DNA of 64,000 nucleotides from Eopsaltria australis (lineage: Eukaryota > Chordata > Aves > Passeriformes > Petroicidae). Shown here piece after piece: positions 46,340-56,869 of the stretch. Below the pieces are notes generated by a model, which did no database searches, was not told where the DNA came from, and saw only the letters and a list, made by a program, of their open reading frames with translations. Position numbers and translations under genes: made by a program. The stretch is from NCBI GenBank assembly GCA_034509425.1, contig JAVTVJ010000513.1, forward strand, positions 310,001-374,000, given 5' to 3'. Each line of letters opens with the position of its first letter. Positions within the stretch are counted from its first letter, which is position 1.

Positions 46340-46994
46340 ATGGTCCCAATGAGCCCCGTGGTGCATTTGGTGCTGAGCCCTTGAACCTCAGGGCCTGAGA
46401 GGAGATTGCACAAACCTTTCCAGGAGCCAAAGGCAGAGGAAAAACCCAAATGGTCTCAAAGCATTGATGGGTCCCACTGAGGTCCATCCCCAACACAGGA
46501 TCCTCACGGACTCCTTGGAGGAGAGAATTGGAGGCCAGGATTGCACAAAGCTCTCAGAGACTCCAGGGCAAAAGCAAAACCCAAAGTCCTTGGAAAAACC
46601 TGCAGTCCCTGGGAGCATTAAGGAGCCCCCAGGGCCATTCCTGAGCAAGGCTCCCCAGGGACTCCTTCCAGCAGATCCCTGAGGCCACTGGGATGTGGGG
46701 GGGGATGCAGAGGGCAGCACAAGGGGGTGACAGTGGCCAGCCTTGCTGGGGCTGTGCCAGGAGGCCCCAGGGCCTCAGGACAAGGTGTCTCCTCCCAGCC
46801 CTTGGTGGCACAGACCCTGCTGTGCCCCAGGGCACCAAGACTTGGCTTCTCTTTGTCCCCACCTGTCATCTCTGCCTCCAATTTCCTGCTCTAACTGGAA
46901 CCTGGGGACACTTTCTCAGTTGTGTCCCTCACTGGGACCCATTAAAACTTCAAGAAACTTTGGAGTTCAGTTCTAACTTTGAATTCTTGAGAGG
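46340..46994 (+). repeat. About 150-bp block and start of OR14 upstream block, cut by LTR
   Basis: Duplicates 23260-24020 with one internal unit missing. The OR14 upstream segment (CTCTAACTGGAACCTGGGGACAC) stops at 46994, where a long LTR begins. No receptor follows. Confidence 0.8.
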
Positions 46995-48622
46995 TGTCCT
47001 GGGTTAGGCCAGAGGGGTCAAAATCTAGGAAGTGATCTGGGCTGCAGGAATGCAGGAAGGGATACAACTTCCTTCCTGCGAGAGAGAGAGCCAATAATCA
47101 GGTAGTTTTAAGAATTGATAGGTAGGTAAACCAATTAAAAAGTTGGTCCGCCTTCAAGGAAAAAACCATATATAAGCAGAGACTCTCTGACGCTCTTCCT
47201 CTTTGGACCTGCTGCTGCTGTGTAGAGAGGAGCAGCTCCTGCTTCTCTCACTGGTGAGGCCCAAGCGCTTTCCCCCCCCCCCCGCCTTTCCAAAGGAGGG
47301 ATGGGGGGGGGAAGGGAGGTTTTTACGGCAGCCGTGCCGCTGCAGCCGGGCAGGCATGGGGGAGGAAACGATTGGAATTTTCAGCAAATCCAGCTCAGCC
47401 GGTGTGTCAGCTACACAAGAGGGAGAGCCGGGCCAGGCAAGGACCGGGCCGGACTCCATCCAGCTCGGGCCAGGCCCTGCCCTGTCATCCCGGGCCCAGA
47501 TGGCCCTACCAGGCCGAGCCAGCTCCGCAGAGCCGGGCAGAGACTCTTGAGAGCGTCTGGCATCCAGCTCGGACCTGTTCAAGCAGCCCGGCAAAGAGCA
47601 CGTGATCCTCACACTGCCGGAGAGAGAGAGACAGAGATTAACTCTCTCCATGCCTGGACTAAACTCACAGACACCCATCCTTCCTCGCAGAGAGAGGAAC
47701 GAGTGAGACATCTACATAGTGCAGCGCAGAGACTTTACAGTCAGTGAAGAAAGCAGAACTGATACCTAGAGGGAGGTGCATGGGAAGTTGCTTCAAGAGT
47801 GAAGCTGAAAACTCTTTTGGAGAACCATGGTTGGGGACTGAGCTAATAAATTCTCTGTAATATATGAAGATATAGTCCAAAGGGGGATGTGAGGTTCTTA
47901 TTGCAGCCAATGAACTGAAATACCTAAGTACAGACAAGTAAGTGTTGAAAAAGTACAGCCTGATGAGAAACTAGAACCAAGAGAGAGGAGAGGCTGTGAC
48001 TCCAGAGCCCTGGTCCCGGGGAGAATGCTAGAGAACCTGAGTTGTCAGGAGAACCTGTGTTGCTAAGCACAGAAGAAGGGATTTTCTTTGTTGCTGCAAT
48101 TGAACTGGGCATCCTTAAAACAGGTACCCTGTAGACTGTTCATAACCCACCATAGTGGCTGTGGGAAGGCTACTGGTGTGGGAGAGATCCACCATTAAGC
48201 TAGACTTTGCTCCGGGCGGCGGTTAATGGTGAGGCAGAAGACCCATAAAAACTGTATTTTTCTTACAGAAGATCCATGGTGTAAGCAAAAGAAACTTCTC
48301 TCCCTAAATGAACTAGAACAAGAGCTGTTTCTGAAGTGGTAAACTGACTAGAGGTCAAAGTGTTGTCTTTTGTATGTTGTCAGGGAGAATGAAATGGAGA
48401 GGTGGGGAAGGAGGGGTGGTCTGGGGAGTTTGTTCTGGTTTTTTTTTCTTGAGTTTTTCCCCTTTGTCTTAGATATATTAATAAAACTTCTTTGTACTTT
48501 ATAAAGTTTGAGCCTGCTTTGCCTACTCCTAATCCTTATCTCACAACAAGCAATCAAGTAAATTTAGGTAAGTGTGCTGGCATTTAGCCACAAACCTGAA
48601 TAAGCGAACTAAAACCACGACA
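46995..48622 (+). mobile_element. Retroviral LTR, about 1.63 kb
   Basis: Begins TGTCCTGGG and ends ACCACGACA. A TATATAAG box is at 47169-47176 and AATAAA at 48480-48485, giving a long U3-R-U5 on the plus strand. Very similar to the reverse-oriented LTR at 57391-59028 and related to 21114-22582. It is followed by a primer-binding site, so it is a 5-prime LTR rather than a solo LTR. The flanks AGAGG and TTCAA do not match, as expected if the rest of the provirus has gone. Confidence 0.88.
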
Positions 48623-48627
48623 TTCAA

Positions 48628-48653
48628 TGGTGCGTTGGCCGGGAAATCGAACC
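48628..48653 (+). promoter_or_regulatory. Retroviral primer-binding site, tRNA-Gly-like
   Basis: Five bases after the LTR end the sequence TGGTGCGTTGGCCGGGAA begins and continues to GAACC. It matches the complement of the 3-prime end of a glycine tRNA (GCC type) with about one mismatch and one inserted A. Retroviral sequence stops within about 25 bases and host flank resumes near 48675. Confidence 0.7.
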
Positions 48654-48679
48654 AAATAATGGGCAAATTGAGGTTTCCT

Positions 48680-48860
48680 AACAAACCATGGCTCTGCCTT
48701 GATTTCCCTCTGCTCTGGTGCAGTTCATCAGGAAGGTTTCCTGCTACAGTTTCTCAGAAATACACATTCCTATTTTAAAGGGTGTATTTTATTACTGAGT
48801 TTCCCCACTGAAAACACTCCTCAAGTGTGTGCTGAGCCCAAGGTGCCACCAAAGCCACTG
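48680..48860 (+). repeat. Duplicated flank fragment
   Basis: Shares CTCTGCCTTGATTTCCCTCTGC and TTCCTATTTTAAAGGGTGTATTTTATT with 40700-40850, without the 250-bp segment present there. Confidence 0.6.
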
Positions 48861-48989
48861 CAGCCCTGGCCTGGGCCAGCTGTGAGGGTGGATCCTCATC
48901 CCAAGCTGCCCTGGGCCATGGCAAGGGGCTGTGGCCATGGACACTGCACTGACCCCACTGCTGGGTTTGGCTGCCAGGGACACCGTGAG

Positions 48990-49295
48990 GAGTTCAAGGT
49001 TCCTTGGGAACACTGGGGAGGACTGGGACAGACTGGGGGACACTGGGAACGGTGTGGGAGACACTGGGACACACTGGGAGTGATGCTGGGGAATACTGGG
49101 ACAAACTGGGAACACTGGGAACTCTGCGGGGAAGACTCCAGGACACTGGGGCATAGTGTGGATGAAATTGGGAACTGGAAGGGACTGGGAATTACCTCAG
49201 GTGTATTGAGAGGGCCTGGAGGGGCAGTGGGTGTGTACTGGGCTGTACAGGGAATGAACTGGGAATTAACTGGGGATAAAGTGGGAGGGACTGGA
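48990..49295 (+). repeat. G-rich ACTGGGA minisatellite
   Basis: Irregular repeats of (G)ACTGGGA(C/A). The stretch 49015-49047 has four G runs of at least three with loops of 6, 7 and 5 bases, a canonical G-quadruplex pattern. It lies immediately before the CpG-rich promoter-like region. Confidence 0.75.
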
Positions 49296-49299
49296 AGGG

Positions 49300-50340
49300 T
49301 TGAATTGACTGTTCCCGCCTGCGCAGGCCTCCTATTGGCCGAGGCTCCCGCTTGTCAGAGCCCGCAGCCAATCAGCTCCTGAGATCGAGGCCTCGGGGGC
49401 CGTGCCTCGAGTCAGCGCCATTTATTTGCATACAACTCCCGTCATGCCCCGGAGACCCATAGAGCCCCATTGGACCCGGGACTACAACTCCCGTCATGCC
49501 CCGCGCCCCACAGATTCCCCCGGTATCCGCCCCCATTTGCCCCATAAGTGTCCCCCAGACCCTCCAGGATCCCTCAGTGCCCCCTCAGTGCCCACTCGGG
49601 ACCCCCCAAAAGCGTCCCCGGACCCCCAGGTGCTCCCAACCCCACAGATGCCCGTTACAGCCACTCCTGGGACTTCATCTCCTCTCATCCCCCGCGGCCC
49701 CAGAGCCCCTCATAACACAGTTCCGCGCCGAAAACTCCTGTCACGCCCCGCGCCCTAAAGAGCCCGGTCAGAGCTCCCCAAGCTCCCCCCCAAGGGATCC
49801 CGGACCGTGTTCGTTCCCCCCGAGGAGCTGAAGTCGCGGCTCGGACGCAAAAGTGTCCCCCAAGGGCCTTCCCGGACCCCCAAATGCCCCGTTCGAGCCG
49901 CTTCCGGGACTACAGTTCCCATCATGCTCCGCGGCGCCCGTAGAGCTCCGTTACAGCCGTGACTCCATCTCCCGTCATGCCCCGCGGCACACACAGCGCC
50001 ATTGTAGCAGCGCTTCCAACTCCCGTGATGCTCCGCGGCGCCGTTGACCCGTATTGTACCCGCGCCTACAACTCCCATGATGCCCCGCGGCGCAGAGAGC
50101 CCCGTCAGAGCCCCCAAGGGCCCGCCCGGACCCCGCAGGGCCCCAAATTCCCCTCCCTGACCTCCAAGGGCCCCCCTGGACCCTCAAGGGCCGCTCCCAA
50201 CCCCAGACTTTCCCTCAGGATCCCTGAGTGCCCCCCAGGGCCCACTCGGCCCCTCAAGTGTCCTCCAGACCCTCAAGGAACCTCTAAATTCCCTCCCCAG
50301 ACCCAAAACTGCCCCAAATGTGTCCCAGAAATGTCTCCAT
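49300..50340. promoter_or_regulatory. CpG-rich promoter-like region with eight ZNF143/THAP11-like sites
   Basis: GC- and CpG-rich sequence unlike its neighbours. The left part has a TGCGCA NRF1-like core (49320-49325), ATTGG (49334-49338) and CCAAT (49368-49372), suggesting NF-Y sites, and an ATTTGCAT octamer (49424-49431). Eight copies of an ACTACAACTCCCATGATGC-like motif start near 49430, 49481, 49672, 49730, 49909, 49962, 50013 and 50066. Several are about 52 bp apart and followed by CCGCGGC. ACTACAA-TCCCA-ATGC is the established ZNF143/THAP11 consensus. No coding exon or RNA gene is recognisable on either side, so the transcript, if any, is unknown. Confidence 0.7.
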
Positions 50341-50344
50341 GAAC

Positions 50345-50685
50345 CCCGAAGTGCCCCCGTTGATCTCTTCTGAGAAAAAGATTATTTTAAAAGATAGCAA
50401 AAGGAATAAAATAGGACTAAGTGGCAGAAAGATGGAGAAATCAATAACCAATAGAGGTGAATTAATTAATGAAGAGAATTTCTTTACTTAGAACCAATGA
50501 ACATCAAGCTATTTTGTTGCAGAAAATGTATAGATTTTGATTTAGATATAAAAATTGAGTTATAAAGTATAAAATAATAAATAAGGAATAAGGAAAACTA
50601 ATAAATGTAATGATTAAATATTTTTTTAAAAATTCATTACATTACTAATTATAGAGAAAAAATATATCAATGTTCTTGGGTATTT
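50345..50685. other. AT-rich spacer
   Basis: Sharp drop in GC after the CpG-rich region. Contains TTAATTAAT and long A/T runs. No gene or known element recognised. Confidence 0.5.
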
Positions 50686-50689
50686 TGGG

Positions 50690-51280
50690 CTGTCAGTGCC
50701 AGGTGGGCGATGTCAGACATGGTGAGGCTGGGGCTGAGGAGCAGCTTGTCCAAACAGGGTCAGCCTGCAAGGGGCTCATTCTTCTCTGTGCCCACACCTC
50801 CTAAGGACACATTCAGCATCAAGATCGCTTGGGGAATGCTTCTGTCACCTCTTTGTGAAGTGGAAGATAAAAGTATTCGATTAAAAAAATAAAAAGTCAT
50901 GAGGTGCACGGTGGATTTGGGGCTGTATGCAGGAGCCTCAGGCACTGAGAGAAGGATGAAGAAGCTGCTCAAGGAGTCAGAAGCAAAACTCCAAGTGCCT
51001 TGCAGCATCAATGGGCCCCAGTGAGGGCAGGGAGTGGCAAAGGCTGTGCAGGGAGTGGTGAGAGCAGATCCTTGAGGCCAGGATTGCAGGGAGCCAAAGG
51101 CTGTGAGCAGGGAAGTGCAATGCTGAGAAAGGCCTGGCTTGGCTGGAGGAAGCAGAAAAGCCAAGGCCTGAGGCCAGGCCTGGCACAGCAGGGCCTGTCC
51201 CTCCCGGGTGCCTCGGGGCTGTTTGTGGGGCAGGGGGATGGGAGGGGCAGCAAGGACAAATGGCATCAACCTGGGTGACA
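50690..51280 (-). repeat. Inverted-duplicate block, arm 2
   Basis: Reverse complement of 31681-32290, with about 180 bp rearranged around 50890-51070, where it contains a unit of the 150-bp family (AGGCCAGGATTGCAGGG). It leads into a few reverse 37-bp units at 51280-51350. Confidence 0.75.
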
Positions 51281-51384
51281 CTGCAGATCCTCCTGGAACC
51301 AAGGGCCAGTGGGACACAGCAGGGCCTCATGGAAACAAGAGGCCATTGTGAGCCTGCAGGGCTGCAACAGCCCAGAACACTCAA

Positions 51385-51950
51385 ATGCTGGGGGAACCAA
51401 AGGTTCCTTTACTGGAGTTTGGTGCACAGGAGAAACACCAACCTGATATTCTCAAGAGGTCAAATGACACAGAATTTTACTGGCAAAATCCTGAAAATCA
51501 AGGAATTTTGGCAAAGGATTTAATAAAACATCCAATTCAACATAGCACACTTATCATAGCAGTAGTTCATTAATATAGCCCCTTTCACCTGGAAACCTTT
51601 AAACCCTTAAGAAGATGAGTTACCCAGAAACATTCCAGGTAAATAGGATTAGAAGGTGAAGAAAGAGAGAGAAAAAAACAAGACAGAAGATCTATAGAAA
51701 GACACACACAGAGCTACCAACTGCTCAGTTTCCAGCGTGGGTGAGACACAAACCCCAGGAGAAGGCAGGGACCAGACCATGGGCTGACCTCGTGCTCCAT
51801 CTTTGAAGCCCCTGGGCCTTGTGGGGCTCCCCCCAGGTGGGACTTGTGATTGCTGGGGCAGTCAGAGCCTGGGTTAGCACTGCCCTGGTGTGACTGATTG
51901 ACAGCTCATCCCAAGGTGTCTCGGGACATTGATCTCATCCAGCCTCTGAC
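51385..51950. other. Intergenic, no gene seen
   Basis: Unrecognised sequence inside a 37-bp array field. It may be a decayed LTR (reverse AATAAA-like words near 51520), but its ends are not visible. Confidence 0.3.
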
Positions 51951-51954
51951 AGCG

Positions 51955-53625
51955 ACCATGGTGACACTGCGGAACCTCATGGAACCATGGGTCGGGTGTG
52001 ACAATGGGGATCCAAGGGCACTGTGGTGACACCATGGGACCTCACAGAACCAAGGGGACATTGTGACACAGTAAGGCCTTGTGGGAACAATCAAACCACG
52101 TTTGACAGTACAGAAACTCATGGAACCAAGGGACCATTGTGACACTGTGAGGACACATGGAACCAATGGTCCCTGGTTATACTGAAGATCCAAGTAAACT
52201 GTCATGACTCTACAGAACCTCCTGCATCCATGGGTCTGTTGTGACACAGGAGGGCCTCACAGATCCAAGCAGTCAGTTGAGACACTGCAGAACCTCACAG
52301 AATCAAGATGACCATGTTATAGTAGAGAACCTCATGGTCCATGGTGCCACTGCAGAACCAAGGAGAGTGTTGACAATACGAAAGCTCATGGAACCAGAAG
52401 CCCATTGTGACACAGCAAGGCCTCATGGAACCAAGGATCTGTTGTGACACTGTGGGGAACCATACTGCAGGGCCACTTGGAGCCAAGGGGCCATTGTGAC
52501 ACTGAGGAACCTCATGAAGCCAAGGGTCCATTGTGACACTGTTGGGCCCTTTGGAACCAAGGGGACCACAGTGATACTCTGCAGGGTCTCATGGTACACT
52601 GGAGACTATAAGGACACTTTGGGACCCACTGGAACCAAGGGGCCATTATACCACGGCAGGACCTCATGGAATCAAGGGGACCACAGTGACAGTGTGGGAC
52701 TCCAAGGCATGAAGGGTCCAGTGTGACACTGTGGAAGCAAAGAGGCCATGGTTACACTACAGGACATCATGGAGCCAAGGAAGCCATTGTGAACTAGTGG
52801 AGCCTCATGGAACCATGGAGACCATTGTGACACGTTGAGGCCTCATGGAACCAAAGGATGTCTGTGGCACTGCAGGGCCTTGTGGAACAAGGGGACCATA
52901 GTGACACTGTGGGGCTCAATGGAACCAAGGGGCCTTTGTGACACTGTGGGGCTCAATGGAACCAATGGTCTACTCTGACCCTTCAGGGCCTCATGGAATC
53001 ATGGCAACTCTTGTGACACTACAGGGCCTCATTGAACCATGGGGCCATTTGTGACACTTTACAGCCCCATGGAACCAACGAATCTATTGTTACACTACAA
53101 GACCTCATGAAAGCAAGGAGCCATTGTGACACTACAGGGCCCCATGGAACTAACATTTCATGTAACAGTGAGGGACCCCATAAAACCAAATGTCCATTGT
53201 GACATTGTGGGGCTTCATGGAATACTGGAAAACATGATGACGCTTTGAGGTCTCGTTGAATCGAGGGGCTCTGCAGGACCTTGTGGAAGCAAGGAGAGCA
53301 TTGCGAACCAGTGGGGCTTCATGGAAGCATGGAGACCATTGTGACAGTTTGAGGCCTCATGGAACCAAAGGACCATTGTGACATTACAGGGCCCCATGGA
53401 ACCAAGGGTCTCTTGTTATGCTGTGGTACCAAGGAGACCACTGTGACACTGCAAGGCCGCATAAAAGCAGGGGGACCACTGTGACACTATGGGGCCCCAT
53501 GGAAGCAAGGGGCCATTGTGACATTATGGTCACAATGAAAACAAGGGGCCAGTGTGACACAGCAGGGCCTCGTGGAACCAAGGATCCAATATGACACTAA
53601 CATTGTGACATTGTGGGGCCCTGTG
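51955..53625 (-). repeat. 37-bp minisatellite array, inverted, about 45 units
   Basis: Long reverse array with the same right-hand junction to the 188-bp satellite as at 19795 (GGATCCAAGGGAACAGGTAACAG). Confidence 0.92.
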
Positions 53626-53639
53626 GATCCAAGGGAACA

Positions 53640-54041
53640 GGTAACAGGTCTGGTTGGCTTGGCCTGACTGGCTCAACTGACCTTGGAATGCCGAGGGTCA
53701 CTTCTCATGTGCCCCTGAGACACTGGCGCTCCATGCTTTCCTTCAAATGAAAAATAATCTCCTTCTCCTTCAGGCATTCATGGCCAAAAATGGATTCTGG
53801 CCTCCAAAATTCCCTATATTCAGAGATTACTCTTAGACAAAAGTTGCCATTACAAACAAGTCTGGCTGCCCTTCCTTCCTGAGAACCATCTCTCACCTCC
53901 CTTCAAACACTGGGGCTCTGTGCTTTCCTTCCTGTGGAAAAGAACCATCCCTCCTGCCCAGGCATCCATGGCCAAAATTGGTACTTTTCTTAAAAAATTC
54001 CCTATATGCAAGGGTTTCTGCCAGATGAAAGCTGCCAGGAC
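53640..54041 (-). repeat. 188-bp satellite, inverted arm
   Basis: About two reverse units with CATGGCCAAAA landmarks near 53778 and 53968, then interrupted by an LTR-like element. Confidence 0.8.
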
Positions 54042-54554
54042 AGTGATGCCCAAAACCTAGGCAAGAAAACAGTACTCCATAGTATAAGGCCTGTAGAGCA
54101 GGTAGTTGTTTATTTGACACTGGGAATGAGGGGATAGCTCCATCAAACTCACCTGTCCATTCTCTGCACAGTACCAGCTTTCATAGTTTTTTTACTTAAT
54201 GTGCACATTATCCTTTCCTAAGCTTCATATTGTAACATATTTTCTAATTGCATGCTTATGTAAGCCCTTGTAGCACATGTGTGATTTCTGCACTAGGTGG
54301 TCGTCGGCCTCCTGGTGGTTGTTTTGGATGAAGGCTCATAAGTCTTCCTCAGGCTTGAACTTTCACCCCATCTTCCTGCACATGCTCTATAAGATTGTCT
54401 GATGAAATAGGCAGTGGTTAGCTTTCTGCAGTTAGGTTGTTCTGCTAAATTTTCTGATTGCTTAAAAGCGCTTCATTCACACACACTGTTACAAAGTCAT
54501 TACTTCTTTCTGCATAGCTACAGCTATGGCTCAAGGTTATTGTGTTGCCTTGGC
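54042..54554 (-). mobile_element. LTR-like element, about 510 bp
   Basis: On the reverse strand it begins TGCCAAGGC and ends GGGCATCA, with AATAAA (plus-strand TTTATT at about 54110) near the end. It separates the satellite arm from a forward 37-bp array. No target duplication seen, so ends are tentative. Confidence 0.5.
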
Positions 54555-54574
54555 ATCGCCTTGCTTCTGAAGTG

Positions 54575-54985
54575 TCACAATGGTCCCTTGCTTCCAGGAG
54601 GCCCTGCAGGTCAGAATGGGGTTCTGTGGGACTCCACAGTGTCACAATGGCCCTTTGGTTCCCTGGGGCCCCAGAGCGTCACAATGGTCTCCATGATTCC
54701 ATGGGGCCTTGCCATGTCACAATGGTCTCCATGGATCCACAGTGCCCTGCGGGGTCACAATGGCCCTTTGGTTCCACCAGGCCCTGTAATGCAACAATGG
54801 CCTCTTGGTTCCACAAAGCCCTGCTGCTTCACACTGGCTCCTTGGGATCATGCAGCCCCACAGAGCCACAATGATCCCCTTGGCTCCACGAGGCCCCACA
54901 GTGTCACAAGGGTCCCTTGTATCCTTGGTACCCCGCAAAGTCACAATATCCCCTTCATTTCACAAGGCCCCACAGTGTCACAATG
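54575..54985 (+). repeat. 37-bp minisatellite array
   Basis: About eleven forward units between the LTR-like element and a forward 188-bp satellite arm. Confidence 0.88.
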
Positions 54986-54989
54986 TCTA

Positions 54990-55440
54990 CTGGAAGAAAA
55001 ACAGAGCCCCAGTATTGCAGGGGCTGGTGAATGTCAGCCACCAGAGGCCAAGGCCAGCCAGACCTGTCTGTCCTGGCAGCTTTGTCTGGGAGAATCCTTG
55101 TATATATGGAATTTTGAATGTAGAATTCCAACTTCTATCATTTCTGCCTGGAGAAGAAGGATGGTTCTTTATCATTGGAAGGAAAGCACAGATCCCCAGT
55201 GCTTGAAGGCAGGTGAGAGATGGCTTTCAGGAAGCCAAGGGCAGCCAGAATTGTTGGGAAAGGCAACTTTTGTCTAGGTGCAATCTCTGAATATAGGGAA
55301 TTTTGGAGGCGGAATCCCATTTTGGCCATGAATGCCTGGAGGAGAAGGATGGTTCTTTTTTCATTTGAAGGAAAGCATGGAGCACCAGTGTTACAGGGGC
55401 ACGTTAGAAGAGACTGTCAACATGCCAAGGTCAGTTGGAC
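54990..55440 (+). repeat. 188-bp satellite, forward arm
   Basis: About two and a half diverged units (CCAGCCAGACCTGT, GGAATTTTGGAGG). Ends at the conserved junction with the next 37-bp array. Confidence 0.8.
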
Positions 55441-55484
55441 CAGTCAGGCCAAGCCAACCAGACCTGTTACCTGTTCCCTTGGAT

Positions 55485-56864
55485 CCATGGGGCCCTGCTG
55501 TGTCATAAAGGATCCCTGGTTCCATGGAGCTGCACAATGACACAATGGCCCCTTGCTTCCATAAGGCCGAAGAGTGTCACAATGATCTCCATTATTTAAT
55601 AAGGTCTTGCAGTGTCACAATGGGTCCTTGGTTCTATTTGGCTCCCCAGGATCACAATGGCCACTGGGCTGCACGAGGCCCAGCTCTGTCACAGTGGCCC
55701 CTTGCTTCCATGGGGTCCCGTAGTGTCACCATGGTCCTTTGCTGCCATGAGGCCTTGCAGTGTCACAGGGGTCTCCTTGGTACCGCACTACCACAATGGA
55801 TTCCTGGTTCCATGGGGTCTCACTATGTCAGAAGGGTCTCCTTGGTTCCACAAAGTCCTGCAGAGCCCCTTGATTCAACGAGGCCTCAAAGTGTCATGAT
55901 GGTCTCCAGGATTCCATGAAGCCCCACAATGTCACAATGGACCTTTGGTTCCATGAGGTCCCACACTGTTACATGAATCCTTAGATCCATGGGGTCCTGC
56001 AGTGTCACAATGCTCTCCTTGGTTCAATGGTGCCATGCAGTGCCACAATTGCCCCTTGGCCTGACAAGACCCCATAGTGTCACAATGGTTCCTTGCTTCC
56101 ATGAGGCCTTGTAGTGTAACAATGGACTCCTTGGTTCCATGGGGCTGCAAAGTGTCACAGTGGTCCCTTGGTTCAATGAGGCCTGTAGTGTCACAATGGT
56201 CTCCATGATTTCATAAGGCCCTGCAGTGTCACAACAGACCATTGGATCCATGAGACCCCACAGTGTCACAAAGGCCCCTTGGTTCCATTGAGCCCCACAG
56301 AGTATCACTGTGGTCCCCTTGGTTCCACAAGGCCCTGAAGTGCCACAATGGCCCTTTGGTTTCACAAGGTTTCAAAGTGTAAAAATGGCCTCTATGGTTT
56401 CATGAGGCCCTGCTGTGTCACAATGGACCCTTGGTTCTGCAGTGTAAGAATGCCCCCTTGGTTCCTTGGAGCCCCAGAGTGTCACTATTATGTCCTTGGT
56501 TCCATGAAGCCCTGCAGTGACACAATGGTCCTTTGATTCCCTGAGGTCTCAAAGTGTCACAATGGTCTCAATGGTTCCATAAAGTCCTGTAGTGTAACAA
56601 TGGTCTCCTTGGTTCCACGGTGTCGGAACAGACCCTTCATCTCATGGAGTCCCACAGTGTCACTGTGGTCCCCTTGATTCCATGAAGCCCTGCTGTGTCA
56701 CCATTGACCCCTTGGTTCCATGTGGCCTGGCAGTATCAGAATGGCCCCTTTGTTTCATGAAGCATCACAGTATGACTACGGTCCCCTTGATTCCACAGGG
56801 CCCCACAGTGTAACAAGGGACTCTTTGTTCCATGAGGGTCCTCAGTGTCACAATGGTCTCCTTG
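55485..56864 (+). repeat. 37-bp minisatellite array, about 37 units
   Basis: Long forward array. It is split from the short array at 59195-59735 by the LTR that begins at 56870, inserted within a unit. Confidence 0.92.
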
Positions 56865-56869
56865 GCTCC

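Noticed and set aside
48628..48653. A tRNA-Gly gene
   Set aside because: Only the complement of the tRNA 3-prime end is present and it follows an LTR end, which fits a primer-binding site.
49300..50340. An snRNA gene driven by the octamer plus ZNF143 pair
   Set aside because: I recognise no U1, U2, U6, 7SK or similar RNA sequence downstream; kept only as a regulatory observation.
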